DNA of 64,000 bases, taken from NCBI RefSeq assembly GCF_002954405.1, contig NZ_MQWC01000004.1:3350668-3414667 (forward strand), in the 5' to 3' direction. The notes under the pieces are model-generated. The model saw only the letters and a list, made by a program, of their open reading frames with translations. It searched no databases and had not been told where the DNA came from. The position numbers and the translations under genes were made by a program. Position 1 is the stretch's first letter, and each line of letters starts with the position of its first letter. The DNA is from Salinibacter sp. 10B. Its GTDB lineage: Bacteria > Bacteroidota > Rhodothermia > Rhodothermales > Salinibacteraceae. Of the stretch, positions 53,827-62,927 are shown piece by piece.

Positions 53827-53871
53827 AAAAATAGACTCGGGAGGACCTTCCCCGCCGAAGGGGCGGGAGTC
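53827..53871 (-). terminator. probable terminator after the DUF4382 gene
   Basis: On the minus strand an outer stem GACTC/GAGTC encloses a strong inner hairpin (CCGCCCC-TTCG-GCGGGG), followed by TATTTTT. It lies about 65 bases after the end of the gene at 53938. Confidence 0.65.
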
Positions 53872-53937
53872 AACGGGCGCAACATGGTGCGCACGGACTC
53901 CCGAACGACCCGTCAGCGAGCAAAGAGGGCTCTGGAG

Positions 53938-54573
53938 TTAGTTCCCAATGCTGGTCGTATCCACAGTGGCCTGGATGGCGGGAGTGATGACATATTTCCC
54001 ATTGGGGTTCCCCTTGAGGGCTTCCTCTACGTCCCAGTTGATTGTGACCTCAACTCGGTCGTCTGCAGACTCAATTGTGAAGGGGTCAAAGGTCGCCTTG
54101 AGACCCGTCTGCTGGCCGCTCGCAATCTTGACACCGGTCGGGTTGGAGTCGCCCTTGAAGGTGACCTGTACCTTCTCGGTCGTGATGAAGCGGACCTGAC
54201 TGTACGTGCCCGTTGGAATCTCGACTTCGGCCAGAGCGGTATCGACTCCTGCCTGCAGGTTCTTCAGGTCAACCTCAAATTCGGTGTCGCTTAGAACCTT
54301 CACTCCCGTATCGGTCGAGTCGCCCTGATCGGCCTTCTCGGCGGGAACGATGGACACCTCACCAATCGTGACAAGGGCCTTTTCAATACTGTCGGCCGTA
54401 GGCGGTCCCGAGTGGGTTGTGACGGATTTCGTTAAGGCCTTGCTCGTCGACCCGTTCATGCGAAGCTCAAGAGTGCCAGATTCTCCATCGGCTCCGGTCG
54501 AGTCGCAGCCAGCGGCAAACAAAAGTCCTCCTGCAACAACCAACGAGAGGAGAAAGGAAGAAAACGATCTCAT
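53938..54573 (-). CDS. DUF4382 domain lipoprotein
   Basis: 211 residues. The signal peptide ends in a lipobox (LLFAAGC). The body follows the DUF4382 pattern: GTLELRMNGSTSKA near the start, KALVTIGEVSIVPAE, FEVDLKNLQAGVDTALAEVE, IPTGTYSQVRFIT, then TIESADDRVEVTINWDVEEA. The function is unknown, probably a surface or periplasmic beta-sandwich. It is transcribed away from the lipoprotein at 54855, and an inverted repeat lies between them. Confidence 0.85.
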   Translation of the reverse strand: MRSFSSFLLSLVVAGGLLFAAGCDSTGADGESGTLELRMNGSTSKALTKSVTTHSGPPTADSIEKALVTIGEVSIVPAEKADQGDSTDTGVKVLSDTEFEVDLKNLQAGVDTALAEVEIPTGTYSQVRFITTEKVQVTFKGDSNPTGVKIASGQQTGLKATFDPFTIESADDRVEVTINWDVEEALKGNPNGKYVITPAIQATVDTTSIGN

Positions 54574-54614
54574 AAGAGTATAGTCCCTGTTGAAAAGTAA
54601 TCATGGATTTTCCC

Positions 54615-54663
54615 CCTTATCCCTAATCGGAAATCCGATATCGACTTCCGGAGGGGGATAAGG
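54615..54663. promoter_or_regulatory. inverted repeat in the divergent spacer of two lipoprotein genes
   Basis: CCTTATCCC (54615-54623) is matched exactly by GGGATAAGG (54655-54663). Nested inside is a smaller dyad, ATCGG AAAT CCGAT. The arms are far apart for a terminator and there is no T-run, so it may be a binding site or an mRNA leader structure. Confidence 0.5.
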
Positions 54664-54854
54664 CAGACAAGGGACGACTTGAGAGGCAATCCGTTACAAG
54701 AGAGGGGTTGTGAATAAAAGGTGAAGGAGATATTAGGGCGTCATATTCCCGTATCCGGCGGATGGTCTCTTTGCTTCGGATGGGTATTCCTCCGCACTCG
54801 CGTGTAAGGGAAAGGAGACGGAAGCCCTCGCACTTTTTTGATTTTGAAATTCAA

Positions 54855-55313
54855 ATGCTCATGGTATCCGTTCGTCCGTTTGCCGTCAGTCTCTTGGCAG
54901 GAATCGTCGCCCTCGTCGTGGGAGGGGCTTCCTGTTCGATGTTGTCGAATTCAGAGCCGAAGGCGTCTCCGTCTTTGGAATTCCATATTGCCCAGGTTGA
55001 CAGTCTCCAGTTCCCGGAGGTCATTGCGCCGTCGGACACTCTGAACGTGGAGTTTTACGGAACGGTAGGCCCGGACGGCTGCCACTCATTTGCCCGCTTC
55101 GATGTCGAGGCATCGCAACGCCAATTGACGATCACGCCCGTTGTACGGCACGTAACCTCCGAAAACGCGATGTGCACCATGGCAATCGTTCCTCTCAATC
55201 ACACCTTTACTGCTGATCCCCCCTTCTCGGAAGGGGCCTTGACTCTCGCGGTCCCGCAACCGAATGGAGAAGAGATCCAGGCCGTTGTGAATGTGGCGAA
55301 GGGGGCAAGTTGA
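54855..55313 (+). CDS. small lipoprotein, unknown function
   Basis: 152 residues from the ATG at 54855 (another ATG two codons on). The signal peptide ends in a lipobox (VVGGASC). The mature part is a compact beta-rich domain with HSFARFDVEASQRQLTITPV and AIVPLNHTFTADPP; three Cys (the lipid Cys and two in the body) might allow a disulfide. No clear ribosome site. I do not recognise the family. Confidence 0.6.
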   Translation: MLMVSVRPFAVSLLAGIVALVVGGASCSMLSNSEPKASPSLEFHIAQVDSLQFPEVIAPSDTLNVEFYGTVGPDGCHSFARFDVEASQRQLTITPVVRHVTSENAMCTMAIVPLNHTFTADPPFSEGALTLAVPQPNGEEIQAVVNVAKGAS

Positions 55314-55424
55314 GACGTCCTTCAGAAGGGAGACGTGATTTCCGCGTAGGGAAGTCGATATTTCCGGCTGCGACGCCTACTTTCCCGGCGTCGGTTGTTT
55401 TTGTTCATTCGTCTGAACTGAGAC

Positions 55425-56117
55425 ATGGATCGTGATGCAGCAAAGAAGGCCGCCGGGGAAGCGGCTGCAACCCTCGTCCAAGACGGAATGGATCTCGGGC
55501 TTGGGACAGGCTCGACGGCCGCCTGCGCACTCGATGCTATCGGGCGACGCGTGCGGGAGGAGGACCTTGATGTGCGGGGGGTTCCAACCTCGTTTGGAGC
55601 CGAACGCCGCGCTCGGGCGCATGGCATTCCCCTGACCACTCTCGACGAGGTCTCGACGCTCGATCTTGCGGTGGATGGGGCGGATGAAGTCAATGAAGGG
55701 CTCCAGCTCATCAAGGGAGGAGGGGGCGCACACTCGCGTGAGAAAGTAGTCGCAACGCAGGCCGAGCGCTTCGTAGTGCTCGTGGATCCTACGAAACAAG
55801 TGAGTCAGCTTGGAGAGCAGATGCCAGTGCCTGTGGAAGTGCTTCCCATGGCCGTTGCGCCGGTGCGACAAGCGCTTGAGGACCTGGGAGCACGTCCGGA
55901 ATTGCGGATGAGTACCGAGAAGGATGGGCCGGTGGTTACCGATCAGGGACTCTGGCTATTGGATGCGTATTTCCCGGACGGCGTTACGGATCCGGAGGCC
56001 CTCAACCGCACTCTTTGCAGGCGACCCGGGGTGCTCGATCACGGACTTTTCCTTCATGAAGCGACAGATTTGTTTGTCGGACATCCGGAGGGGACGGTCG
56101 ATCGCATTTCTGCCTGA
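55425..56117 (+). CDS. rpiA: ribose-5-phosphate isomerase A
   Basis: Interconverts ribose 5-phosphate and ribulose 5-phosphate in the pentose phosphate pathway. LGLGTGSTAACALDAIGRR binds the phosphate, LDLAVDGADEVNEG and KGGGGAHSREKVV hold the catalytic Asp/Glu/Lys set, and STEKDGPVVTDQGLWLLDAY is the terminal block. 230 residues. It ends in a bidirectional terminator shared with the convergent tonB gene. Confidence 0.96.
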   Translation: MDRDAAKKAAGEAAATLVQDGMDLGLGTGSTAACALDAIGRRVREEDLDVRGVPTSFGAERRARAHGIPLTTLDEVSTLDLAVDGADEVNEGLQLIKGGGGAHSREKVVATQAERFVVLVDPTKQVSQLGEQMPVPVEVLPMAVAPVRQALEDLGARPELRMSTEKDGPVVTDQGLWLLDAYFPDGVTDPEALNRTLCRRPGVLDHGLFLHEATDLFVGHPEGTVDRISA

Positions 56118-56180
56118 CTCCTGAGGAATTGTCGGGGGCTCGTTGTATTGGCCACCGGACGTACCGCGTACGCCAAAATA

Positions 56181-56227
56181 AAAAAAGCGCACCGCCTTCC
56201 GGGCATCCGGAGGGCAGTGCGCTTTTT
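56181..56227. terminator. bidirectional terminator between rpiA and tonB
   Basis: AAAAAAGCGCACCGCCTTCCGG folds with CCGGAGGGCAGTGCGCTTTTT: a long stem around a GCAT loop with A-run on one side and T-run on the other, so it can stop both rpiA (plus) and tonB (minus) transcripts. Confidence 0.93.
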
Positions 56228-56259
56228 CTTTGTAGGTCGCTACGAGTAGGAGCGGGGCC

Positions 56260-56922
56260 CTACTGGAGACGGAAGGTCACCGGAAGGGACATGCGAACCT
56301 TCACAGGCTGGCCACGCTGCTGACCCGGGGTGCACTCCAGCGTCTTCACCTTCTCGAGTACCTCCTCATTGAGAAGCTTGTGCACGCCGCGAGTAATCTT
56401 CGGCTGCACTACTTTGCCCTGTTCATTCACGACAAACTGTACGAACACACGGCCTTCAATGCCGGCCTTCTTGGCAAAGTCCGGATATTCGACCTTGCCC
56501 TGAAGATTCTTGACTCCACCGCAGTCGGGCTGCTGCTCCACCACGACGAAGATTTCATCTTCCTGCTCCTCTTCCTCATCATTCGCGTCGGGGGGCGGGC
56601 CCTGATTGGTGTCCAGAGCGTCATCGAGGTCCAGCGAGGCGTCGAAGTCGACGTTTTCGTTCTCGATGGTTTCGTTGTTCGGAACCTCTACGGGAACCGG
56701 GGGCTTCGGCGGAGGGGGCGGCTCATTCTGCTGCTCCGTCTGCGTGATCTCCTCCATCTCAACGACCTCCTGCTCCTTCAGGTCGACCTGAAAGGTCTGC
56801 TCCGGTTGGTAGTCAAGCTGGAAGGCTACGACGAGAATGACCAGCGCGAGCGTCATGCCCACCTCAATGAAGAGGCGGTACCACTTTCGAAGGTCTGCCC
56901 CTTCTTCTTTGCGTAAGGCCAT
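56260..56922 (-). CDS. TonB-like energy transducer
   Basis: 220 residues. N-terminal membrane helix (about 21-38, VGMTLALVILVVAFQL), a Pro-rich periplasmic spacer (NEPPPPPKPPVPVEVP), an unusually acidic stretch (DANDEEEEQEDE), and a C-terminal TonB domain (about 130-220) with VEYPDFAKKAGIEGRVFVQF, and LLNEEVLEKVKTLECTP. The YP motif and the terminal beta strand PVKVRMSLPVTFRLQ are typical. It transmits proton-motive energy to outer-membrane receptors. No exbB or exbD is adjacent. Confidence 0.9.
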   Translation of the reverse strand: MALRKEEGADLRKWYRLFIEVGMTLALVILVVAFQLDYQPEQTFQVDLKEQEVVEMEEITQTEQQNEPPPPPKPPVPVEVPNNETIENENVDFDASLDLDDALDTNQGPPPDANDEEEEQEDEIFVVVEQQPDCGGVKNLQGKVEYPDFAKKAGIEGRVFVQFVVNEQGKVVQPKITRGVHKLLNEEVLEKVKTLECTPGQQRGQPVKVRMSLPVTFRLQ

Positions 56923-57196
56923 GGGTATCGACCGGTATACTGTGCGACGAGCGGCGACATTTCCTAGGGAATGCTCATGCTACGGTATCGTTGTTTACCT
57001 CACCTGCAAACGGATGTTTCGGGTTCAGCCGATTTTGGGATCGGCACCCGTAGCGACCTTCTTCTACCCGCTACCGAGGGTCGTTGTGCACCGAATCGTC
57101 CGGTTCAACGGAAACGACCGTCGCGAGGCGTGCCGTGCGACGCTTGCGGTCTGGGCCTTCCGGCGGAACGTGCACAGATCACGTTGGCGGGTGGTA

Positions 57197-57619
57197 TTAT
57201 TCGGGATCAGGGGACGAGGCGGGTTTGCGGTACACGTACAGCGAATAGAGGCTGACTCCCGCCACCAGCCCGATGCCGTCGGCCAGGGCGTCGAACGGGT
57301 CCCCTAGACGCCGGATCGGAAGAACGTGCTGATAGACTTCAGTGCCGATTCCGAAGAGGCCTCCGAGCAGAAGGAGGCGTCCCCCCAGTTGCCATACCCG
57401 AGAGTCGAGGGGCACAGTCTCCGGGGGGCATAGGGCGCGCATCCAAAGAACGCCGAAAATGGCGAAGAGGCCGAAGTGGGCCACCTTGTCGTAGCTTAGG
57501 GCGGGACCGATTGGGGAAAGGGAGGAGGCCGGAATAGAACAGGCGGCCAAGATGCCCACGGACCACAGGAGAGCCATCCATCGATAATGAACCGTCGAGA
57601 GCGAGGAAAACAGCGGCAT
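57197..57619 (-). CDS. VanZ family membrane protein
   Basis: 140 residues. Four membrane segments, with SYDKVAHFGLFAIFGVLWMRAL as the VanZ hallmark and IGTEVYQHVLPIRRLGDPFDALADG as the second. Family members lie in the membrane; VanZ proper gives teicoplanin resistance, but most relatives have unknown roles. It is last in the gdh, lipoprotein, nnr run, 33 bases after nnr. Confidence 0.82.
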   Translation of the reverse strand: MPLFSSLSTVHYRWMALLWSVGILAACSIPASSLSPIGPALSYDKVAHFGLFAIFGVLWMRALCPPETVPLDSRVWQLGGRLLLLGGLFGIGTEVYQHVLPIRRLGDPFDALADGIGLVAGVSLYSLYVYRKPASSPDPE

Positions 57620-57652
57620 ACGAGGGGGCGTGGACGCAAATGGAGAAGGGGG

Positions 57653-59251
57653 CTATTCGGGCTTCCGTCCGAGACGATCGTGAGTGGCGCGGGGCAGTTC
57701 GTCAATGAGGTCGGGAGCCGCCAGCGTGCGGGGGTCACGGGTTCGGGCGTATCGCTGGGCTGCTGCACCGCCGAGGTGGAGGGCGGTAGCTGCCGCAGGG
57801 AGGGGCGAAAGGCCCTGTGCGAGGAGCCCCACGCACTGCCCGGCCAGTACGTCTCCGGTGCCGGCAGTGGCGAGGGCTGGTGTGCCCGTGCTCCCGATAA
57901 ACGTCGTTCCGTTCGGGGCCGCGACAATGCTGGGATTTCCTTTCAGCAGAAGGGTGACGCCCCACCGCTGGGCGTATTCCTGCACCGCGCGAACGCGATT
58001 GGTAAGATCGACCGTTCCCGCCAGGCGTCGAAACTCGCCCGCGTGCGGAGTGAGAATCCAGCTGGCGTTGGCGTGCTTGGTCCAGTCCGTTTCAGTGTCG
58101 GCCAGGGCGTTGAGGCCGTCGGCATCAAGAACCAGGGGGATGTCCGGGCTTTCCTCCACGAGCCGGAGGACAAACTGGCGGGTGTTGGCCCCGCGTCCAA
58201 GCCCCGGTCCCACGAGTATCGCGTCGGCCCGTTCATCAAGCACCGTCCGTACGGCGTCTGGCGCCAGGCCCTCGGCGGTCGTAGAGAGCGGAAGGGTGGG
58301 AACGGCAGTAAGCGTCCCGGCGAGGGTGGACTGAACGGAGGCGGGGCAGGCGCAGGTGACGTACCCGGCCCCGCTGCGCACCGCTGCCCTGGATGCCATG
58401 CGGGGGGCTCCGGTGAAGCGGGTGCTGCCGCCCACGACCATGGCCGTGCCGACGCTGTATTTGTACGCGTCAGGAGAGCGCGAGGGCCACCAGTTGCGCA
58501 CGGTTGTGTCGGTCGTCTGCCGCACGCACCCAGGGCGTTCGACCACACGGTTCAGTACAAACGTCGGGATGCCGATGTCGACCACGTCGACTGTGCCTGC
58601 GAGACGGGGGGCTTCGCCAACATACAGCCCCACTTTCGGCGCCGCCATTGTGATCGTGTGCTCTGCCTCGACGGCAGTGCCGAGTACGGCCCCCGTATCG
58701 CTATGCAGTCCCGTGGGAATGTCGATCGCGACAGTGGGGGCGGGACGGTCGTTGACCCAGTCGACGAGACTCCGAATGGGTTCCCGCAGATCGCTTGTGA
58801 GTCCCGTGCCCAGTAGGGCGTCGACGTAGAGGTGGGGGGACAGCCGATTGACGGTGTCGGTGAGGGTGCTGAGTGTATCGAGGGATTCGATCGTGAGCCG
58901 TTCTGTGTTGTCCTCCGTTTGGAGCTGTTCCAGCAGGCGCAGATTCCGGGCCGGGTCGTCTCGTACGTCTTCCCGATTGCTTGTGAGGCAGACGTGGATG
59001 TGCGCACCGGCAGCGTACAGGCGGCGGGCTACGACCAATCCGTCTCCCCCGTTGTTGCCTTTTCCACAGAGGATGACGACCGTCTCCCCATCCAAGGGGC
59101 CATATGCGTTCTGAATCCGGTCGGCTGCTCCTCGTCCCGCAGACTCCATCAGCGTAAAGCTGGGAATGCCGTATTCCTCAATTGTGTACTCGTCGGCCGC
59201 ACGCATCGCGTCGGCAGTCAGAGCAGGAGGAGCGTCCGTTGAACCGATCAT
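57653..59251 (-). CDS. nnrD: bifunctional NAD(P)HX epimerase / ADP-dependent dehydratase
   Basis: Repairs damaged NADH/NADPH hydrates. The N-terminal epimerase domain (about 1-230) has VVILCGKGNNGGDGLVVARRL; the C-terminal ribokinase-like dehydratase (about 250-530) has RFTGAPRMASRAAVRSGAGY, LVLDADGLNALADTE, ILTPHAGEFRRL and TGTGDVLAGQCVGLL. 532 residues, the usual fused form. Start at the ATG at 59251, 20 bases after the lipoprotein gene on the same strand. Confidence 0.95.
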   Translation of the reverse strand: MIGSTDAPPALTADAMRAADEYTIEEYGIPSFTLMESAGRGAADRIQNAYGPLDGETVVILCGKGNNGGDGLVVARRLYAAGAHIHVCLTSNREDVRDDPARNLRLLEQLQTEDNTERLTIESLDTLSTLTDTVNRLSPHLYVDALLGTGLTSDLREPIRSLVDWVNDRPAPTVAIDIPTGLHSDTGAVLGTAVEAEHTITMAAPKVGLYVGEAPRLAGTVDVVDIGIPTFVLNRVVERPGCVRQTTDTTVRNWWPSRSPDAYKYSVGTAMVVGGSTRFTGAPRMASRAAVRSGAGYVTCACPASVQSTLAGTLTAVPTLPLSTTAEGLAPDAVRTVLDERADAILVGPGLGRGANTRQFVLRLVEESPDIPLVLDADGLNALADTETDWTKHANASWILTPHAGEFRRLAGTVDLTNRVRAVQEYAQRWGVTLLLKGNPSIVAAPNGTTFIGSTGTPALATAGTGDVLAGQCVGLLAQGLSPLPAAATALHLGGAAAQRYARTRDPRTLAAPDLIDELPRATHDRLGRKPE

Positions 59252-59270
59252 TTTATGTAGGAGGGAAGCG

Positions 59271-61202
59271 TCAGCGAATCAGTGAATCCGTGGCCGTTGT
59301 GTCGGGGGGTGGGGAGGCGAGGGGGGCAAGAATCGGAAGGCGCAGCGCGGCAGGGAGTACGTTTGTCCAGCGAGGGCGTGAATCTGTCGTTTGCTCACTC
59401 CACGTTACCGCCTCGGCCGGGGTGTAGGGCTCGAGGAGGCCGCCATCCCATCGTCCATTTGCGTTCCGGTCCTGGAAGGCACGGAAGCGAAAGGTCCCCT
59501 GCGGGAGCTCCTGAAATACAAATGTGCTATCCGGAGAAATGGTCTGTTGGCGCGGGTCGAGGGCAATCTGGCTCTCCGTCGGGATAATTTCGACAACGAT
59601 CGGGCCTTGGGCCGTCGTGTCGCGTGCGGTAGAGTCGCGGCCCGCTGGGGCAGTAGGCGTTGCTTCCAGCGAGTCGGGGGGCGGGGTCCCAGGAGGGGGA
59701 GCGGGTGCACGAGACGCGCCGCGTACCGAGTCCCGCCGCGTGATGAACGAGAAGGTGGCGCGTCCTTCGAGAGCGCCAAGCACACGGTCGGTCACGCGTC
59801 GGAAGCGTTGCCGGTAGGTCGTGTCGGGCCCGGCGAGGGCCTCCGCATTCACCGTCACGTCCACGAGGGCGCCGGGTTGGAGGAGCGAGTCGGGCGCAAG
59901 GTGATAGGTGCGACCATCGTTCGTCGTCCACGCGAAGGATTGAGGGCGTCCGGACGTGTCCTGAAGGCTGAGTACGCGGTGGAGTGTGCTGGAGTCCGGC
60001 GCCTGGTTAAAGCGAACGCCGGGTTGGTCGCCGGGGAGGAGGGGATAGGCGCCCGTCGAGTCCGGCGAGCGGGCGTCCGGGGTGAAGGTCCGAAAGCGGG
60101 TTTGCGTCGTATCGGAACGAGGGGCGGCTTGGAAGTGGGCCGTATCGGGCACGAGGGGCTGCCCGAGCGTATCCGCTACGAGCGTATCCGATAGAGGCAG
60201 CACGTGTCGGGTCGAGTCCATGGGGGCGGTACGGAGCACGACAGCATTTACTCGCTCCTCCGGCCGATATACGGCACGGACCTTTACAGGCGCATTGGGA
60301 ATGGAGTCGCGGAGCGTCCAGGCGCCCGGTTCGGGGGACGATAAGCGAATCGGTTCGCTGAAGCGAAGACGCAGGCGCTGGCGGCTTACCGGCTCGACGC
60401 GCTGGAAGCGAGGGCGCAGAGTATCGGCCCGTGTTAGAAGCCAGGGCACGGGCACGGCGGCCTGCGTCGTGTCGGCGGCAATAGACGGACGAGGCGGCAC
60501 GGCAAATGGCTCGGCCGGGTCGGGGCGCCGGTTGCGGTTGTTGTCACGCACCGCCACGACGTAGTAAGGCTGTTCCCGCATGTACTCGAAGGAGAACGTT
60601 CCATCCTCCCCCGTTTGTGTGCGGTAGGCCGGAGAGGAGGGAAGGGAAGAAAGAGGGGAGGATCCACTCCCGGAGAGGGCATATGCAAATACGTCCACTT
60701 TGGGCTGGGGCGTTCCCTCTGCAGGTCGTACCACACGCCCTCGAATTTCTCCCTGATTGATGCGCGGGCCCGTTGAGAAGGCCACCGTTATCGGCGCGTC
60801 CAGCGACACGCCGTGGGCGTCCGTCAGGTTGGTATCGAACGAGAAGAGATAGGTGGTACTGTCGCGGAGCGATGACGGCAGTTCAATTTCCACCCCCTCG
60901 CCGCTCCAGTCAAAGCGAAGGCGCTCGTCGAACTGGGGCGTGATGGAGAGGGATTGCGTGAGCGTACTGCGCTCCATGTACTCCGAAAATTCGATGTACA
61001 CCGAGCGAGTGTCCGTGGCCACGTTCACGGTATCCCTCTGGGGGCGTGTGCTTACGACAGAGGGGGGCGTCTCGTCCTGGGGGCCGCCACGAGGAGCCAT
61101 CGGGTTTGCACACGACGTCATCATCGCGACGAGGCCTCCCAGGAGCAGCATCAGCTTCGCGTGTCCCCAGCCGGGGGCGTCCCGCATCGGGTTCGTACGC
61201 AT
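59271..61202 (-). CDS. large Ig-like (SbsA-type) lipoprotein
   Basis: About 643 residues. The start is uncertain: ATGs at 61235, 61202 and 61187 are all in frame, and I used 61202, which leaves a signal ending in a lipobox (MMTSC). DETPPSVVSTRPQRDTVNVA is the first Ig-like strand set, followed by EGVEIELPSSLRDSTTYLF, and a carboxypeptidase-regulatory-like region around GTFSFEYMREQPYYVVAV. A Pro-rich stretch and another similar module (GTFRFRAFQDRNANGRWDGG) near the C-terminus complete it. It is probably surface-exposed. It follows gdh and precedes nnrD. Confidence 0.78.
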   Translation of the reverse strand: MRTNPMRDAPGWGHAKLMLLLGGLVAMMTSCANPMAPRGGPQDETPPSVVSTRPQRDTVNVATDTRSVYIEFSEYMERSTLTQSLSITPQFDERLRFDWSGEGVEIELPSSLRDSTTYLFSFDTNLTDAHGVSLDAPITVAFSTGPRINQGEIRGRVVRPAEGTPQPKVDVFAYALSGSGSSPLSSLPSSPAYRTQTGEDGTFSFEYMREQPYYVVAVRDNNRNRRPDPAEPFAVPPRPSIAADTTQAAVPVPWLLTRADTLRPRFQRVEPVSRQRLRLRFSEPIRLSSPEPGAWTLRDSIPNAPVKVRAVYRPEERVNAVVLRTAPMDSTRHVLPLSDTLVADTLGQPLVPDTAHFQAAPRSDTTQTRFRTFTPDARSPDSTGAYPLLPGDQPGVRFNQAPDSSTLHRVLSLQDTSGRPQSFAWTTNDGRTYHLAPDSLLQPGALVDVTVNAEALAGPDTTYRQRFRRVTDRVLGALEGRATFSFITRRDSVRGASRAPAPPPGTPPPDSLEATPTAPAGRDSTARDTTAQGPIVVEIIPTESQIALDPRQQTISPDSTFVFQELPQGTFRFRAFQDRNANGRWDGGLLEPYTPAEAVTWSEQTTDSRPRWTNVLPAALRLPILAPLASPPPDTTATDSLIR

Positions 61203-61239
61203 CCCATCCATACGTTCAGGCCTTCGCGCGTTCATCGTG

Positions 61240-62544
61240 TTATGCATAAATCCCACGCATCCGAAGGGCTTCGGCGACCTTGCGAATGCCCATTACGTAG
61301 GCTCCGATGCGGAGGGACACGTCATGCTCGTCGGCAGTCTTGTACGCCTTGTCAAACGCATCCCGCATCATGCGGTCGAGGCGTCGGTTCACGCGTTCCT
61401 CGGTCCAGAAGAAGCCCTGGCGATCCTGCACCCATTCGAAGTACGATACCGTCACGCCCCCCGCGTTTGCCAGGATGTCCGGAATGACGAGTACCCCCTT
61501 GTCCTGAAGGACCTCGTCGGCTTCCGGGAGGGTGGGGCCGTTGGCGCCCTCTACGATAATTCGGGCGCCGGTCTCCTCAGCAATCTCGCGGTCAATCTGA
61601 TCTTCCTTCGCGGCAGGCACGAGCACGTCGGCGTCGAGCGTGAGCAGCTCCTCATTCGTGATGGGCTGTGCGTTCTCATACCCATCGAGCGTGCCTCCGT
61701 TTTGTTCGACGTAGGTTTGCATTTCCTTGATGTCGAGTCCAGCCTCGTTGTAGTAGCCGCCCGTTACGTCGCTCACGGCCACGACTGTGCAGCCCTGCGC
61801 GGCCAGCAGCTCGGCGGCCGTAGATCCCACGTTGCCGAATCCCTGCACGGCCACAGTACAGTCGCTCGGCGCAAGTCCCAGCCGTTCCATTGCCGCCATC
61901 GTCACGGTCATTACGCCGCGACCGGTCGCCTCCCGGCGTCCGCGCGAGCCGCCTAGTCCGACTGGCTTGCCCGTAACCACTGCATTTTCCGTTCGGCGCG
62001 CGTGCATCGAGTAGGTATCGAGCACCCAGGCCATAATCTGCTCGTTCGTGTTCATGTCCGGGGCGGGAATGTCCTTATCCGGCCCGAATACGTCGAACAG
62101 GTCGGCGGTGTAGCGCCGGGTCAGTCGCTCCAACTCTTTCGGGCTCATCTCGGACGGATCACACACAATGCCGCCCTTGGCTCCTCCGAAGGGCACGTCG
62201 ACCAGGGCACATTTCCAGGTCATCCACCCCGCCAGTGCCTTGACCTCGTTCAGCGTCACGTCCGGTGCGTACCGAATGCCCCCCTTGCTGGGCCCAAGCA
62301 CGTTGTTGTGGATCACGCGGTAGCCCTCAAACACCTTCACGCGGCCCGAGTCCATTTCGACCGGCACGGACGTAATGTGAATGCGGGAGGGGCGGCACAG
62401 GTATTCGTAAAATCCCGGATTGAGCTCCAAAATTTCGGCCGCAACGTCGAACCGCTCCATCATGGACTGGAAGGGGTCGTCGTGGTCGATCGGGGCCGGT
62501 TCACGGTACACCGCAGGTTCGTGAACATCGAAACTGAAAGGCAT
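61240..62544 (-). CDS. Glu/Leu/Phe/Val-type dehydrogenase (glutamate dehydrogenase)
   Basis: 434 residues. ALVDVPFGGAKGGIVCDPSE has the active-site Lys, MTWKCALVD and KELERLTRRYTADL are near the substrate, and TVAVQGFGNVGSTAAELL is the NAD(P) loop. The C-terminal half has PAAKEDQIDREIAEE and GANGPTLPEADEVLQDKGV. It interconverts glutamate and 2-oxoglutarate, and cofactor choice is not settled by the sequence. The first gene of a minus-strand run of four. Confidence 0.93.
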   Translation of the reverse strand: MPFSFDVHEPAVYREPAPIDHDDPFQSMMERFDVAAEILELNPGFYEYLCRPSRIHITSVPVEMDSGRVKVFEGYRVIHNNVLGPSKGGIRYAPDVTLNEVKALAGWMTWKCALVDVPFGGAKGGIVCDPSEMSPKELERLTRRYTADLFDVFGPDKDIPAPDMNTNEQIMAWVLDTYSMHARRTENAVVTGKPVGLGGSRGRREATGRGVMTVTMAAMERLGLAPSDCTVAVQGFGNVGSTAAELLAAQGCTVVAVSDVTGGYYNEAGLDIKEMQTYVEQNGGTLDGYENAQPITNEELLTLDADVLVPAAKEDQIDREIAEETGARIIVEGANGPTLPEADEVLQDKGVLVIPDILANAGGVTVSYFEWVQDRQGFFWTEERVNRRLDRMMRDAFDKAYKTADEHDVSLRIGAYVMGIRKVAEALRMRGIYA

Positions 62545-62927
62545 GACAGGGGATAGCTGGTGCGCAGAAACGACGGAGTGTTCAAGGCATCGTTACCCTT
62601 CGAAGGGAAGGGGGGACCACGATGGGATAGCTTCTTCCGAACGATTGGAAGCGGTTGCGGTTGCCCGCGTCGACGGTTCGCTCACGTCTTCTCGATGTAT
62701 TTTCGAAGTCGTTCATCCGCCGGCAAGGGAGCGTGCCTCTTTGGTTTGGGGAGGAGGCGGTCTGCGAGACCAGACTGGAGCGGACGGAGGAAGGCAGACA
62801 GCGGATTTTCGGGGCTGATCGGTTTCCGACGGCAATATCTCTCCAAAAACCAACGAACATCCACCCGCGCCGCGTCGTTGGTACCGGCTGTTGACGCGAG
62901 ACTCTATCGAATCCCCGACGATCCCCG
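62545..62927. other. divergent interval between the glutamate dehydrogenase gene and ileS
   Basis: 383 bases with no credible gene. I looked for a T-box leader ahead of ileS and saw no specifier hairpin or conserved T-box sequence. Both promoters should lie here. Confidence 0.5.

Noticed and set aside
61187-61256. Several alternative starts for the large lipoprotein.
   Set aside because: Not rejected as a gene, but none of the starts beats the others; 61202 was used only for a clean signal peptide.
62545-62927. Possible T-box riboswitch ahead of ileS.
   Set aside because: No specifier loop or T-box-like sequence was seen, and T-boxes are not expected in this phylum.
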